Below are positions 17,571 to 27,349 of a stretch of 64,000 nt of DNA, one piece after another. The DNA comes from Muribaculaceae bacterium. GTDB lineage: Bacteria; Bacteroidota; Bacteroidia; Bacteroidales; Muribaculaceae. The stretch is from positions 1 to 64,000 of the forward strand of contig JAGATX010000022.1 of assembly GCA_017621055.1 (NCBI GenBank). The letters run 5' to 3'. Each line of letters opens with the position of its first letter. Position 1 is the stretch's first letter. Position numbers and translations under genes: made by a program. The notes beneath the pieces are model-generated. The model searched no databases. It had not been told where the DNA came from and worked only from the letters and a program-made list of their open reading frames with translations.

Positions 17571-18814
17571 GCACCGACGACATCAGGACCCTCAGCATAG
17601 TGGTTATCGGCGACGAAATCCTGCTCGGACGCGTGACCGACACCAATTCGGGCACCATCTCCCGGGTTTTGGGCGCCCGTGGCTGGGAAACGCGCGGCGT
17701 GCGCGCCGTCGGCGACAATGCCTCGGATATCCGTGCGGCCATCGGCGCCGCCATGGCAGAGGCCGACCTCGTGATCACCACCGGCGGACTCGGACCAACG
17801 CGCGACGACATCACAAAAGGCGTGCTCATGGGCATTTTCGGAGGAAAACTCGTCATGGACCCCTCCGTGACCGAGAATATCGAGTGCTTTTTTGCCGGAC
17901 GCGGTCTCACACTCAACGAACTGACCCGGCAGCAGGCCCTTGTGCCCGATAGCTGCCGCGTGATACAGAATACCTTCGGCACGGCGCCGGTGATGTGGTT
18001 CGAAAAGGACGGAAAAGTGCTCGTTGCCATGCCTGGCGTGCCCTTCGAGACACGCGGAATGATTGAGGGCGCCGTCGCCGACGCCGTCGAGGCTCATTTC
18101 CACCCTCACGGCCGCTTCCGGCGCGCCGAGATGACGGCGACGGGCATAACGGAATCGGCGCTGGCGGAGCGCCTCGCCGACTACGAGGACAGTCTGCCCG
18201 CCGGTACACACCTTGCCTACCTGCCCTCTCCAGGGATAATAGTCCTGCGCCTGGACAGCGCCGGCACCGACGCCGCCGCCTTCAAGGCTCTTGCCGAGCA
18301 TCTGCGCACCCTATTAGGCGACAATTACAGCGGCGAGGGCGCCATGAGCGCCGCCGCGATAGTGCTGGAGGTTCTGCGTCGCCGCAGCATGACCCTCTGC
18401 GCCGCCGAGAGCTGCACCGGCGGACGTGTTGCCGCCGCCGTGACAGCCGTCGCCGGCTGCTCGGACGTATTTCATGGCAGCATAGTTGCCTATGCCAACA
18501 GCGCCAAGCGCAACCTCCTGGGCGTCAGCGCCGAGAGCCTCGCCAGCGAGGGCGCTGTCAGCGAGACCGTCGTGCGGCAGATGGCCGAAGGCGCACGCCG
18601 TGCCCTCGGTACCGATTGTGCCGTGGCTACCAGCGGAATAGCCGGCCCCGACGGCGGTACGCCGCAGAAACCCGTGGGCACTGTGTGGATAGCCGCCGCC
18701 ACGCCGGCAGGCACATGCGCCCAACTCCTGCACCTCCGCGGCGACCGCGAGGCCATAGCTTCCGGCGCCGCCGCCCGTGCCCTCATGTTACTGATGAAAC
18801 AACTGACACTATGA
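17567..18814 (+). CDS. cinA: CinA-family protein (competence/damage-inducible, NMN amidohydrolase type)
   Basis: The 415-residue protein has both CinA modules. The N-terminal MoCF/MoaB-like domain (about residues 1-175) carries IGDEILLGRVTDTN, TTGGLGPTRDD and AMPGVPFE. The C-terminal PncC-type deamidase domain (about 255-410) carries ESCTGGRVAAAVT, ATSGIAGPDGGT and GTVWIA. Family members hydrolyse ADP-ribose and deamidate NMN in pyridine-nucleotide salvage. It overlaps tsaD at the start and the phosphatase gene at the end by ATGA junctions, so three genes form one tight operon. Confidence 0.95.
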   Translation: MSTDDIRTLSIVVIGDEILLGRVTDTNSGTISRVLGARGWETRGVRAVGDNASDIRAAIGAAMAEADLVITTGGLGPTRDDITKGVLMGIFGGKLVMDPSVTENIECFFAGRGLTLNELTRQQALVPDSCRVIQNTFGTAPVMWFEKDGKVLVAMPGVPFETRGMIEGAVADAVEAHFHPHGRFRRAEMTATGITESALAERLADYEDSLPAGTHLAYLPSPGIIVLRLDSAGTDAAAFKALAEHLRTLLGDNYSGEGAMSAAAIVLEVLRRRSMTLCAAESCTGGRVAAAVTAVAGCSDVFHGSIVAYANSAKRNLLGVSAESLASEGAVSETVVRQMAEGARRALGTDCAVATSGIAGPDGGTPQKPVGTVWIAAATPAGTCAQLLHLRGDREAIASGAAARALMLLMKQLTL

Positions 18815-20088
18815 AGATACTCCGCTATGCCGCCGCCGCGGCGCTCGCCCTGACGGCACTGATGGCCCACGCCGCCGATCCCACCGCCACCGGCTATACC
18901 TTCAGCCAGTGCGAGGGTTCGCTCACGCCTTATCCCGAAGAGGTAACCTCCGTGGCCTTTCCGGACAGCCTCACGCCTGTGTTCATCAACCATGTGGGGC
19001 GTCACGGCGCCCGCTACCCGGCATCGTCGGCAAACTGCCTGACTCTGCGCCGCGCCCTGCTGCGCGCCGACTCGCTGGGCACCATCACGCCGCTGGGCCG
19101 GCGCCTGGCGCAGCTGAACGACAAGGTAATAGCGGCATCGGACAACCGCTGGGGTGCCCTCGACTCGGTGGGCATGGCCGAACAGCAGCAGATTGCCACA
19201 CGCATGTTCATGAATTTTGCCGAGGTCTTCGCCAACGGCGCCACCGTCAAGGCCCTGTCGAGCTATTCGCCCCGCTCAATGATGAGCATGTACTCGTTCA
19301 CCCACCAGCTCGACCGGCTCAACAACAGGCTGAGCTTCACCACCACCACGGGGCGCCTCAATTCGGCACTTATGAGACCCTTCGATACCGATGCCGCCTA
19401 TCTGGAGTTCCGGCGCGCCCGCACGTGGGAGCCTCCCTACCAGGAATATTTCGAGGCCACGTGCCCCCTTACAGCCATCAGGCGCGTCTTAGGCGATAAT
19501 TACCCCTACGGCAGCGATGCGGACGCCCGCACGCTCGCAATAACAGAGTACTATGTCGTTGCGGGTCTGGCCGCCATGGGCCTGCCGTCCGCCATGCAGA
19601 CATATTTCACCTCCGAGGAGGCCAATGCACTGTGGAGCTGCTTCAACCTGCGGCAGTACCTGCAGCGCGCCGCCAGCACCGTCAGCACCGTGCCCGCCGA
19701 CATCGCCGCCGCCCTGGTGCTCGACCTCATAGAGACCACCGACCGCTTTGTGGAGGGCAACGGCGGCGACGGCGTGTGCGCCGTGCTGCGCTTCGGCCAT
19801 GCCGAGACGCTCATGCCCCTGCTGTCGCTGCTCAAACTGCCGGGATGCAGCTATCTGACAAATTATTTCGACACCGTACGCCTTCACTGGCGCGATTTCG
19901 ACGTCGTTCCCATGGCTGCAAACATACAGTTCATCCTCTTCCGCGCCGCCCGGTCGGGCCGCTATTATGTCCGCGTAGACCTCAACGAGCGGCCTTTGGC
20001 CCTGCGCCGCGGCGACAGCGACGTTTACTATCCCTGGGGCGAACTGCGCCGATATATGATGGACTGTGTGCCTCTCTACGCACAGTAG
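18811..20088 (+). CDS. Secreted histidine acid phosphatase of MINPP (phytase) type
   Basis: The start at 18811 is preferred because it overlaps the cinA stop and gives a signal peptide (MKILRYAAAAALALTALMAHAA). The 425-residue product has the histidine-phosphatase motif RHGARYP (His65 forms the phosphoenzyme). The proton-donor motif is HAE (about 330-332) rather than the HD of ordinary acid phosphatases. HAE is characteristic of multiple inositol polyphosphate phosphatases, including gut Bacteroides enzymes. The likely role is dephosphorylation of phytate or related inositol phosphates in the periplasm or at the surface. Its place between cinA and dnaG looks like chance operon neighbourhood. 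Confidence 0.8.
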   Translation: MKILRYAAAAALALTALMAHAADPTATGYTFSQCEGSLTPYPEEVTSVAFPDSLTPVFINHVGRHGARYPASSANCLTLRRALLRADSLGTITPLGRRLAQLNDKVIAASDNRWGALDSVGMAEQQQIATRMFMNFAEVFANGATVKALSSYSPRSMMSMYSFTHQLDRLNNRLSFTTTTGRLNSALMRPFDTDAAYLEFRRARTWEPPYQEYFEATCPLTAIRRVLGDNYPYGSDADARTLAITEYYVVAGLAAMGLPSAMQTYFTSEEANALWSCFNLRQYLQRAASTVSTVPADIAAALVLDLIETTDRFVEGNGGDGVCAVLRFGHAETLMPLLSLLKLPGCSYLTNYFDTVRLHWRDFDVVPMAANIQFILFRAARSGRYYVRVDLNERPLALRRGDSDVYYPWGELRRYMMDCVPLYAQ

Positions 20089-20104
20089 GAGCAAACTCTG
20101 AGAT

Positions 20105-22291
20105 ATGGGACGCATCGACCGGGAAACCGTAAACCGAATTCTCGACACCGCCGACATCGTCGAGGTTGTCAGCGATTTCGTGAAGTTACGCCGCAGCGGC
20201 GCTAACTACAAGGGGTTGTGCCCGTTCCACAACGAGCGCACGCCCTCTTTCTCGGTGAACCGCGCCAGAAATATCTGCAAGTGTTTCAGCTGCGGCAAGG
20301 GCGGCTCGCCCGTGAACTTCATAATGGAGCACGAGCAGATGAGCTATCAGGAGGCCCTGCGGTATCTCGCCCGTAAATACAATATCGAGATAGTGGAGAA
20401 AGAACTCTCGCCGGAGGAGCGTCAGGCCGAGAGCGAACGCGAGGCCATGCTCGCCGTCAACGAGTTCGCGCTCAAGCACTTCGAGGATAATCTCACCAGC
20501 CGCCCGGAAGGCCGCGACATAGCGCTGCCATACTTCCGGCACCGCGGCATAAACGACGCCATGATAGCGCGTTTTCACCTCGGATATGCCATCGACCGCG
20601 GCGATGACCTGCTCAATGCTGCCACCACCGCCGGTTTCGATGCCCGCTACCTCGTTTCCACGGGTCTGGAGGTGGAGGCCGAGCGCGACGGCCATATGTC
20701 GCTCTACGACCGCTTCCGCGGACGTGTGATTTTCCCCATCCACAGCATCTCCGGGCGCGTGGTGGGCTTCGGCGGCCGAACCATGCGCACCGACAAGAAT
20801 GTGGCCAAGTATGTGAACAGCCCGGAGAGCGTGATATACAAGAAAAACCTTGAGCTCTACGGTTTTTACCAGGCTAAAAGCGCCATCGCCCGGCGCGACA
20901 AGGCCATAATGGTGGAGGGCTACCTCGATGTGATATCCATGCATCAGGCCGGCGTGGAGAATGTGGTGGCCTCGTCGGGAACGTCGCTCACCGAGGGCCA
21001 GATCAGGGCCATCCGCAGGTTCACGACCAACGTCACCCTCATCTACGACGCCGATGCCGCCGGCATAAAGGCCTCGCTGCGAGGCATAAACATGCTCCTT
21101 GCCGAGAAGATGGACGTTCACACCGTGCTGCTGCCGCCGGGCGACGACCCCGACTCGTTCGCGCAGAACCATACCGCCTCGGAGGTTGAGGAATACCTCG
21201 CCACCCACGAGACCGACATCATAACCTTCATGACCGGCATACTGATGAAGGACGTGGCGCCAAACGACCCCACGGGCAGGGCAAAGGTGGTGAACACCAT
21301 CCTCGAGCCGGTGTCGTACATCGACGAACCTGTGAAACGTCAGGAATACATCTCTCAGTGCTCCCGCCTGTTAGGCTTGCGCGAAGAGGTGATAGTGCGC
21401 CAGCTCAACGTGCTTACAACCCGGCGCCTGGAGGCCGAAGACCGCAATTACCGGCGCGACAGCGCCCGGCAGACCATCGACGACGTCGTCGGACCGGCCG
21501 ACGCCTCCGCACCGGAGGCTCCCGCCGCAGCGGCGCCGGCGGTGCCCGAAGAGGTCAATACGCTCAGACCTTACGAGGAGATGCTGGCGCGCTACCTCGT
21601 GCGCTACGGCCTTAAATTCATTGCCGATATAGCGCGACCTGACGGCACTCTCGAGCCGGGAACGGTGTACGACATCATCGCCGCCGACTTCGACTTCGAC
21701 GGTCTGGCATTCACCGTGCCGGCTTACCGCCGCATCTTCGAAGCCGTGGGCGAGCTGCGCCGAGGAGTCTGGAACGAGGACCGGCGCGCCTATGAGGCCA
21801 CCCTCGACGAGGAATGCCGGCGCCGTATGGACGAGGGACGCCGTGCCGCCGCCGCTGCCGGCGGCTCGCTGGCCGGCCTGGAAGAAGCTGAACGGCGCCT
21901 GAGCACCGAGGTCGACGCCTTCCGCTGCGCCTCGCTCGACAACTTTGATATCCAGTACGTCCAGAACCGGCTTCTCAACAGCGACGACGATGAGATACGC
22001 CGCATAGCCAACGCTCTCGCCACCGAGCGGTATTCGCTCTCGAAAATCTACCTTCGTCAGAGCACAGTAGAGAACGAGCAGACGCAGCTGCCGCACCTTG
22101 TGCCGCGAGCCGTCAACGAGCTGCGCGGAGCGATACTGCGCAACATCATTGCCGGCATCAGCGACGAAATGGCAAAGCTCGGCGCCGGCGACGAGGCGCG
22201 GGCTGCCGAGCTGATGGAGCAGTTAATTCAGTACAAAGACTTGCAGAAGAGGCTCGTAAAGACCCTCGGGGAGAGGATTATCTTGCCTTAG
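20105..22291 (+). CDS. dnaG: DNA primase
   Basis: The 728-residue protein has the full DnaG layout. The CHC2 zinc finger is Cys39, His42, Cys60 and Cys63. The catalytic core has RGRVIFPI and GRVVGFGGR, and the TOPRIM part has AIMVEGYLDVISMHQAG and the metal-binding YDADAAG. A long C-terminal region (about 440-728) contains an Ala/Pro linker and the helicase-binding helical domain. It makes RNA primers at replication forks with DnaB. It starts 16 bp after the phosphatase gene, and its 3' end overlaps the convergent SulP gene by 14 bp. Confidence 0.97.
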   Translation: MGRIDRETVNRILDTADIVEVVSDFVKLRRSGANYKGLCPFHNERTPSFSVNRARNICKCFSCGKGGSPVNFIMEHEQMSYQEALRYLARKYNIEIVEKELSPEERQAESEREAMLAVNEFALKHFEDNLTSRPEGRDIALPYFRHRGINDAMIARFHLGYAIDRGDDLLNAATTAGFDARYLVSTGLEVEAERDGHMSLYDRFRGRVIFPIHSISGRVVGFGGRTMRTDKNVAKYVNSPESVIYKKNLELYGFYQAKSAIARRDKAIMVEGYLDVISMHQAGVENVVASSGTSLTEGQIRAIRRFTTNVTLIYDADAAGIKASLRGINMLLAEKMDVHTVLLPPGDDPDSFAQNHTASEVEEYLATHETDIITFMTGILMKDVAPNDPTGRAKVVNTILEPVSYIDEPVKRQEYISQCSRLLGLREEVIVRQLNVLTTRRLEAEDRNYRRDSARQTIDDVVGPADASAPEAPAAAAPAVPEEVNTLRPYEEMLARYLVRYGLKFIADIARPDGTLEPGTVYDIIAADFDFDGLAFTVPAYRRIFEAVGELRRGVWNEDRRAYEATLDEECRRRMDEGRRAAAAAGGSLAGLEEAERRLSTEVDAFRCASLDNFDIQYVQNRLLNSDDDEIRRIANALATERYSLSKIYLRQSTVENEQTQLPHLVPRAVNELRGAILRNIIAGISDEMAKLGAGDEARAAELMEQLIQYKDLQKRLVKTLGERIILP

Positions 22292-24011
22292 CTATCTCGT
22301 TGGCCATAGCCACGGCCTTGGTGATGTGGTCGCAGATATTCTCGGGGTGCATCAGCCTGTCGATGCCGGCGTGCTCGAGCGACTGACGCACGCCCGGCCG
22401 AACACCCGACAGAACGATGTGTATGCCCTCGCTGTGCGACGACCGTATAAGGATTTCGAGGTTGTGGATTGCCGTGGCGTCGATGAATGCCACCTTGCGC
22501 ATGCGGATTATCCTCACCTTGGGCTTGTCGGCGAGGGTGGAGCGCATCATCTCGTCGAACTTGGTGGCGATGCCGAAGAAGAACGGGCCGTCGATTTCGT
22601 AGACGCTGACACCGGGGGCCACGTCCAGCACTTCGTGCATGCCCGTATCGGCTTCGGCCACATCGAGTTGCTCGGAGTAGACCTTTATCTGGGTGTTTTC
22701 CATCACCCGGCGCATGAACAGCACCACGGCCAGCAGAAGGCCGATCTCGATGGCTATGGTGAGGTCGAAAATCACAGTGAGCAGGAAGGTGACAACGAGT
22801 ACCGATATGTCGCTCTTGGGAGCGTGGAAAATGCCCACGATGGTACGCCAGCCGCTCATGTTGTATGCCACCACCATGAGCACGGCTGCCAGACATGCCA
22901 GCGGCACATAGTTTATAAGGGGCATGGCGAAAAGGAAGATAATGAGAAGCACCAGGGCGTGGACGATGCCTGCCACAGGCGTGCGGCCTCCGTTGGTTAT
23001 GTTTGTCATGGTGCGGGCGATGGCGCCGGTTACGGGTATTCCGCCGAAGAATGGCACGGTGATGTTTGCCAGTCCCTGACCGATGAGCTCGGTGTTGCTG
23101 TTTGTTCGCGAGCCGGTCACACCGTCGGCCACTGTGGCCGACAGCAGGCTCTCTATGGCGCCCAGCACCGCTATGGTGAACGCCGAGGGCAGCAGCAGGT
23201 TGATGGTGGCCATGTTGAGTGTGAAGCCGTGAGGCGTGGGGATGTCGGTGGCCATGGTGCCGAAGCGGTCGCCGATGGTCTCGACGGAGTACCAGTCGGT
23301 GAACGTGCCCAGCACGAATGCGCCGGCGGTCACGGCAATGATAGCGATGAGTGCTCCCGGGAGCTTTTTGCTAAGATACGGCGCACCCACGATGATGCCG
23401 AGCGAGAGGGCGGCGGTGGCTACCGTGCACAGGTCGATATTACCTAAGTTGCTGAAGTACATGCCCCATTTGGGTATGAACTGGCCGGGAATGTCGCGCA
23501 GCCCGAGTCCTAAGAAATCGTTGATCTGAGTGGAGAAGATGGTCACGGCTATACCCGCGGTAAAGCCAACGACAATGGGGTAGGGGATGAATTTGATTAT
23601 TGTTCCGAGGCGGAACAGGCCCATCAGGACAAGGATTACGCCGGCCATGAAAGTGGCGATGGCCAGGCCGTGGAGCCCGAACTGGGCGATGATGTTGTAG
23701 ACAATGACGATGAATGCTCCGGTGGGACCGCCTATCTGCACGGTGTTGCCCCCGAGGGCCGACACCATGAAACCGCCTATGATGGCCGTGACGAGGCCGA
23801 TGGTTGGACTCACGCCGCTGGCGATGGCAAAGGCTATTGCCAGCGGAAGGGCTACGATGCCGACGACAATACCGGCGATGATGTCGGTCTTGAGGCGCGC
23901 GGCATTGTAGTTGCGCAGTGCGGTGAAAAGTTTGGGGTGGAAATCGATGTAGTTGCGCGACTGCCCCGTGGCAGTCGCTTTGGGCAGCGTTGCCGTCTGT
24001 TCGTTTGCCAT
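22278..24011 (-). CDS. SulP/SLC26-family anion transporter with STAS domain
   Basis: The 577 residues contain the SulP membrane domain (about 25-430) and a C-terminal STAS domain (about 450-560). Markers are the N-terminal DIIAGIVVGIVALPLAIAFA block, SGVSPTIGLVTAIIGG, and in the STAS part EIDGPFFFGIA and RMRKVAFIDATAIHNLE. SulP proteins carry sulfate, bicarbonate or other anions across the inner membrane; the substrate is not determined here. A -7 box (TAACTTTG on the minus strand, 24055-24062) lies about 44 bp upstream. The gene is probably monocistronic. Confidence 0.93.
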   Translation of the reverse strand: MANEQTATLPKATATGQSRNYIDFHPKLFTALRNYNAARLKTDIIAGIVVGIVALPLAIAFAIASGVSPTIGLVTAIIGGFMVSALGGNTVQIGGPTGAFIVIVYNIIAQFGLHGLAIATFMAGVILVLMGLFRLGTIIKFIPYPIVVGFTAGIAVTIFSTQINDFLGLGLRDIPGQFIPKWGMYFSNLGNIDLCTVATAALSLGIIVGAPYLSKKLPGALIAIIAVTAGAFVLGTFTDWYSVETIGDRFGTMATDIPTPHGFTLNMATINLLLPSAFTIAVLGAIESLLSATVADGVTGSRTNSNTELIGQGLANITVPFFGGIPVTGAIARTMTNITNGGRTPVAGIVHALVLLIIFLFAMPLINYVPLACLAAVLMVVAYNMSGWRTIVGIFHAPKSDISVLVVTFLLTVIFDLTIAIEIGLLLAVVLFMRRVMENTQIKVYSEQLDVAEADTGMHEVLDVAPGVSVYEIDGPFFFGIATKFDEMMRSTLADKPKVRIIRMRKVAFIDATAIHNLEILIRSSHSEGIHIVLSGVRPGVRQSLEHAGIDRLMHPENICDHITKAVAMANEIAKAR

Positions 24012-24054
24012 AGCGAAAATGTGGCTGAAATGTTGTAAACCTAAAAAATCGCCG

Positions 24055-24062
24055 CAAAGTTA
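24055..24062 (-). promoter_or_regulatory. -7 box for the SulP gene
   Basis: TAACTTTG on the minus strand, 44 bp upstream of the start codon. No good -33 TTTG at the usual spacing. Confidence 0.45.
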
Positions 24063-24138
24063 GTGAAAATTCTTTAAAGCGCCATAGCGCCCGACAAAAA
24101 AGCAACGTTTGCGGACTCATCAAGCGAGCAACAAGCGA

Positions 24139-24173
24139 GAAAGCACCGCTTCCGGGGTGGAAGCAGTGCTTTC
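24139..24173 (-). terminator. 15-bp hairpin after the biotin carboxyltransferase gene
   Basis: GAAAGCACCGCTTCC (24139-24153) pairs with 24159-24173 with one mismatch around a 5-nt loop. It lies 38 bp beyond the stop of the minus-strand gene. The U-tract is poor. Confidence 0.5.
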
Positions 24174-24210
24174 ATAGCGTTTTGTGGCATAGGCCGGTGC
24201 GGCCTGCCGC

Positions 24211-26076
24211 TTATTCGAATTCTATCAGGAGAGCATCGGTGCCTACCACTTCGTCGGGCTTGACGAAGATGCGCTTCACCACTGCATCGCGGTCGGCGGT
24301 GACGTCGTTCTCCATCTTCATGGCCTCATAGACCATGAGGACCTTGCCTTTGGAGACCTTGTCGCCGGGCTTGACGTTGATTTCGATGATGCGTCCGCCC
24401 ATAGGCGCCGTTATAGTGGGGCCGGTTACGGGCTCGGCGGATTCCGCTGCCTTTTCCTCCTCCTTTTCGGCTTCCTTGCCGGCGTGGGCGGCATCATATT
24501 CGGCCTGACGTACCTTGCGCAGGTATGTGCGGGCAACGTTGGGCAGCAGCTCGAGTAGCAGCTCCTCTTCCTTGTTGGCAGCCAGCTTCACCCCGCCGAG
24601 ATCTTCGAGCACGGGGTTCTCGGGTTTCTTATAAGTGCTGACATCGTAGGGTTTCTCCACGGGGCTGCCGGTGATTTTCTCGCGGAAGGCTGGGTCGACG
24701 GGCACGGGGGTGTGGCCGTATTCGCCCTTGACCAGCGAGATGAACTGGTTGGAGGGGTTGGAATAGTCGGGCTGTCCTTTTTTGCGGTCTATGGCCACCG
24801 ACACGGCCTGCGAGCCTACAATCTGCGAGGTGGGTGTCACCAGAGGCACCAGACCGGCGTCGCGGCGTACCATCGGGATGAGGCGCATGGCATCTTCGAG
24901 AAGGTCGGAGGCGCCGAGGGTCTTGAGCTGGGCAACCATGTTGGAGTACATACCGCCGGGCACTTCTGCAGCCTTGACTATTTCGTTGGGTTTGGGGAAA
25001 CCGAAGTACTGTTCGATGATGTGGCAGGCGTCGAGGAGTGTTTCCTCGTCGAGGGCCTTGGCGGCAGCCACGGCGCGGTCGAGCTGGGCGTCGATTTCGG
25101 CAGGCAGTTCGTCGTGCAGGGGGTCGAATTCGCGGGGGAATGTGCCCAGATCGAAGGCTTTGAGGCTTTCGCGGGCGCCGCGCAGGTGTTTGCGTATTTC
25201 ACCGACGGCTTCCATGTTGACGTCGATTTCAACACCTAATTTTTTGCAGAAAAGGTAGATAAGCTCTATTGCGGGAGCTGCGGTACCGCCGCCGAACCAC
25301 CATATGTTGGTGTCGAGGATATCCACGCCGTTGATGATTGCCATCACGCCCGAAGCGAGGCCGTAGCCGGGGGTGCAGTGGGTGTGGAAGTCGACAGGTA
25401 CCTTGAGGGCGGCCTTGAGCTTGCCGATTATCGAGGCGGCGCGAAGCGGGTTGACCAGGCCGGCCATGTCCTTGAGGGTGATGATCTTGGCGCCGAGGCG
25501 TTCCATCTCGAGGGCTTTTTCCACGAAGTACTCGTCGGTGAATATCTTTTCGGGTTCTTCTTCCTTTTTGCCGAAGAGACGGCCGAAGAAGCCTTGTTTC
25601 TTTGCGGGAGCCTCGTTTTTTGGGTCTACGGTGTAGCACACGGCGCCGTCGGCAATGCCTCCCAGCTCGTTGATCATGCGGATGGAGTCCTTGACGTTGT
25701 CAATGTCGTTGAGAGCGTCGAAGATACGCATAACATTGAGTCCGTTGGCTATGGCTTCCTTGTAGAAGCCCTCCAGCACGCTGTTGGGGTACGGAACATA
25801 ACCGAAAAGGTTGCGGCCGCGCGACAGAGCCGACAGTAGGCTCTTGCCTTTCATGGCCTTGGAGATGGTGCGCAGACGGTCCCAGGGCGACTCGTCGAGG
25901 TAGCGCATCACCGAGTCGGGCACGGCGCCGCCCCATACTTCCATGATGTAGAAGCCGGCATTCTCGTAGTAGGGCAGAAGTTTGTCTATTTCCTTCTGGC
26001 TCAGACGTGTTGCAAAGAGCGACTGCTGGCCGTCGCGCAGCGTAAGATCGCGGATTTTCAGTTTTCTTTGTTCCAT
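24211..26076 (-). CDS. Biotin-dependent carboxyltransferase (oxaloacetate decarboxylase alpha / pyruvate carboxylase B type)
   Basis: The 621-residue protein starts with the HMGL-like carboxyltransferase domain, marked by LTLRDGQQSLFATRL and the catalytic DMAGLVNP and HTHCTPGYG blocks. It ends with a biotinyl domain (about 548-621) in which Lys587 lies in EAMKMEN. It transfers a carboxyl group between biotin and pyruvate/oxaloacetate, either in a sodium-pumping decarboxylase or as the B subunit of pyruvate carboxylase. No membrane beta/gamma subunits or biotin carboxylase are adjacent. A Lys/Glu-rich insertion (about residues 156-175, around FFGRLFGKKEEE) interrupts the carboxyltransferase domain and is unusual. 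Confidence 0.88.
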   Translation of the reverse strand: MEQRKLKIRDLTLRDGQQSLFATRLSQKEIDKLLPYYENAGFYIMEVWGGAVPDSVMRYLDESPWDRLRTISKAMKGKSLLSALSRGRNLFGYVPYPNSVLEGFYKEAIANGLNVMRIFDALNDIDNVKDSIRMINELGGIADGAVCYTVDPKNEAPAKKQGFFGRLFGKKEEEPEKIFTDEYFVEKALEMERLGAKIITLKDMAGLVNPLRAASIIGKLKAALKVPVDFHTHCTPGYGLASGVMAIINGVDILDTNIWWFGGGTAAPAIELIYLFCKKLGVEIDVNMEAVGEIRKHLRGARESLKAFDLGTFPREFDPLHDELPAEIDAQLDRAVAAAKALDEETLLDACHIIEQYFGFPKPNEIVKAAEVPGGMYSNMVAQLKTLGASDLLEDAMRLIPMVRRDAGLVPLVTPTSQIVGSQAVSVAIDRKKGQPDYSNPSNQFISLVKGEYGHTPVPVDPAFREKITGSPVEKPYDVSTYKKPENPVLEDLGGVKLAANKEEELLLELLPNVARTYLRKVRQAEYDAAHAGKEAEKEEEKAAESAEPVTGPTITAPMGGRIIEINVKPGDKVSKGKVLMVYEAMKMENDVTADRDAVVKRIFVKPDEVVGTDALLIEFE

Positions 26077-26140
26077 GTTCGTATTATGGTAGAGTTAGTG
26101 TTCGGTTCGGAAACGTGCGTCGCCGCAGCGAGCACGACGG

Positions 26141-26148
26141 CAAATATA
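26141..26148 (-). promoter_or_regulatory. -7 box for the biotin carboxyltransferase gene
   Basis: TATATTTG on the minus strand, 65 bp upstream of the start codon. Confidence 0.45.
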
Positions 26149-26233
26149 ATACCTTTTTTTGAATTAAAGAATTATTTCTGTAAATTTATCAAAAAAGAGC
26201 TGCAAGAATTTCGGAAAGATTTGTCATATGCCG

Positions 26234-27349
26234 TTATCGGAGAGTGACGGTGAAGTTGAAGGGGGCGCCGGGGGGATTGAGGGCGATGGTGCCGCTGTGG
26301 AGACGCCCGTTGAAGATTTGGGGCGGTGCGGTGGCCGGCGCGGCGGCGGTGATGGTGCGCGGCGAGATTCTGAAGGTGCCGCGTGCGCCGGCGGCGGCAT
26401 AGCGGGTGTAGAAATCGAGGCACAGGCGACCCATTGTGCGCCGAAGGTTTATTTCGGCGAGAGCTATCCTGCCGGTGTGGCCGACGGTGAAGAAATCGAT
26501 GCCAAGCGGCCCTGAGTATGCCGTGCCTATGATTTTTTGAAGCGCCGGCGCCATGGCATCGCGTACAGCGTCGAAGGCGGCGGTGCCGGCGGCCGCTTTT
26601 ATCGTCTGCTCCATATCTTTCTGCGGCATAAGTATATTGCCTGCATAACCGGTGCATATATCGGACTGAAACAGGGATAGTCCCTGGAAAGTGGCCGTCC
26701 CGCCGGAGATGTCGAAGAGCATGGCGAAGTCGGTGCCTTTGTCGAGCTTGGGTTCGACCATTACCGAGCCTTGGCGGCGTATGGCGCCCTCTATTGAGGC
26801 ACGGCGTGCCGCAAGTTCGGCGGCGCTGATGCCGAAAACGCCACGGCCGGACGAAGACCAGGGTAATTTCACCACGGCATCGCCGAGGCGCTGCATGGCA
26901 TGATCCAATTCATCGACCGACTTCACCTCTATTGCCGCCGGTGTGAGATAGTGTTGAGGAAGGAGGGCGTGGAGGGCAGTTGCCGTACGGCGGTGTGACA
27001 GCTGCCGGATGGCATCTATGGCCCGGGGCGAAGGCAGGGCGTCGGCCCCGTAACCCAGATGGAGAAAATCACTGCGCGCGGCCGCCGACCAGCCCCAAGG
27101 CTCCGGTACGAACAATTCGGGCCGATAAGGAAAAACATCGACATCCATGCCGAAGGCTTCCCGCATGGCGTCGAGCCATCGGGCATCGGTGCCGGTGCTG
27201 ACAAAGCGGTCGCCGTCGGCGCCGTACCACAGCGGCAGCGTCTGTCCGGCGGAGCGCAGACGCGCGGCAGCCGGCGGTGGTGTATAGTTGGCCAGATTGG
27301 CGGCCAGGGCGAGGTCGTTGTCGGGGTTAAAGAGGTGTAGCCGCTTCAT
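26234..27349 (-). CDS. ATP-grasp superfamily protein of unknown substrate
   Basis: This 371-residue cytoplasmic protein shows an ATP-grasp pattern. VVKLPWSSSGRGV matches the glycine-rich nucleotide loop, VMVEPKLDKGTDFAML the hinge region, and GPLGIDFF followed by LAEINLRRTMG the Mg-binding DxN-like C-terminal block. ATP-grasp enzymes join a carboxylate to an amine or thiol; neither partner can be deduced here. The N-terminal FNPDNDLALA is typical of a Bacteroidetes family of uncharacterised proteins. It overlaps the end of truA by 23 bp, so the two genes are coupled. Confidence 0.7.
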   Translation of the reverse strand: MKRLHLFNPDNDLALAANLANYTPPPAAARLRSAGQTLPLWYGADGDRFVSTGTDARWLDAMREAFGMDVDVFPYRPELFVPEPWGWSAAARSDFLHLGYGADALPSPRAIDAIRQLSHRRTATALHALLPQHYLTPAAIEVKSVDELDHAMQRLGDAVVKLPWSSSGRGVFGISAAELAARRASIEGAIRRQGSVMVEPKLDKGTDFAMLFDISGGTATFQGLSLFQSDICTGYAGNILMPQKDMEQTIKAAAGTAAFDAVRDAMAPALQKIIGTAYSGPLGIDFFTVGHTGRIALAEINLRRTMGRLCLDFYTRYAAAGARGTFRISPRTITAAAPATAPPQIFNGRLHSGTIALNPPGAPFNFTVTLR

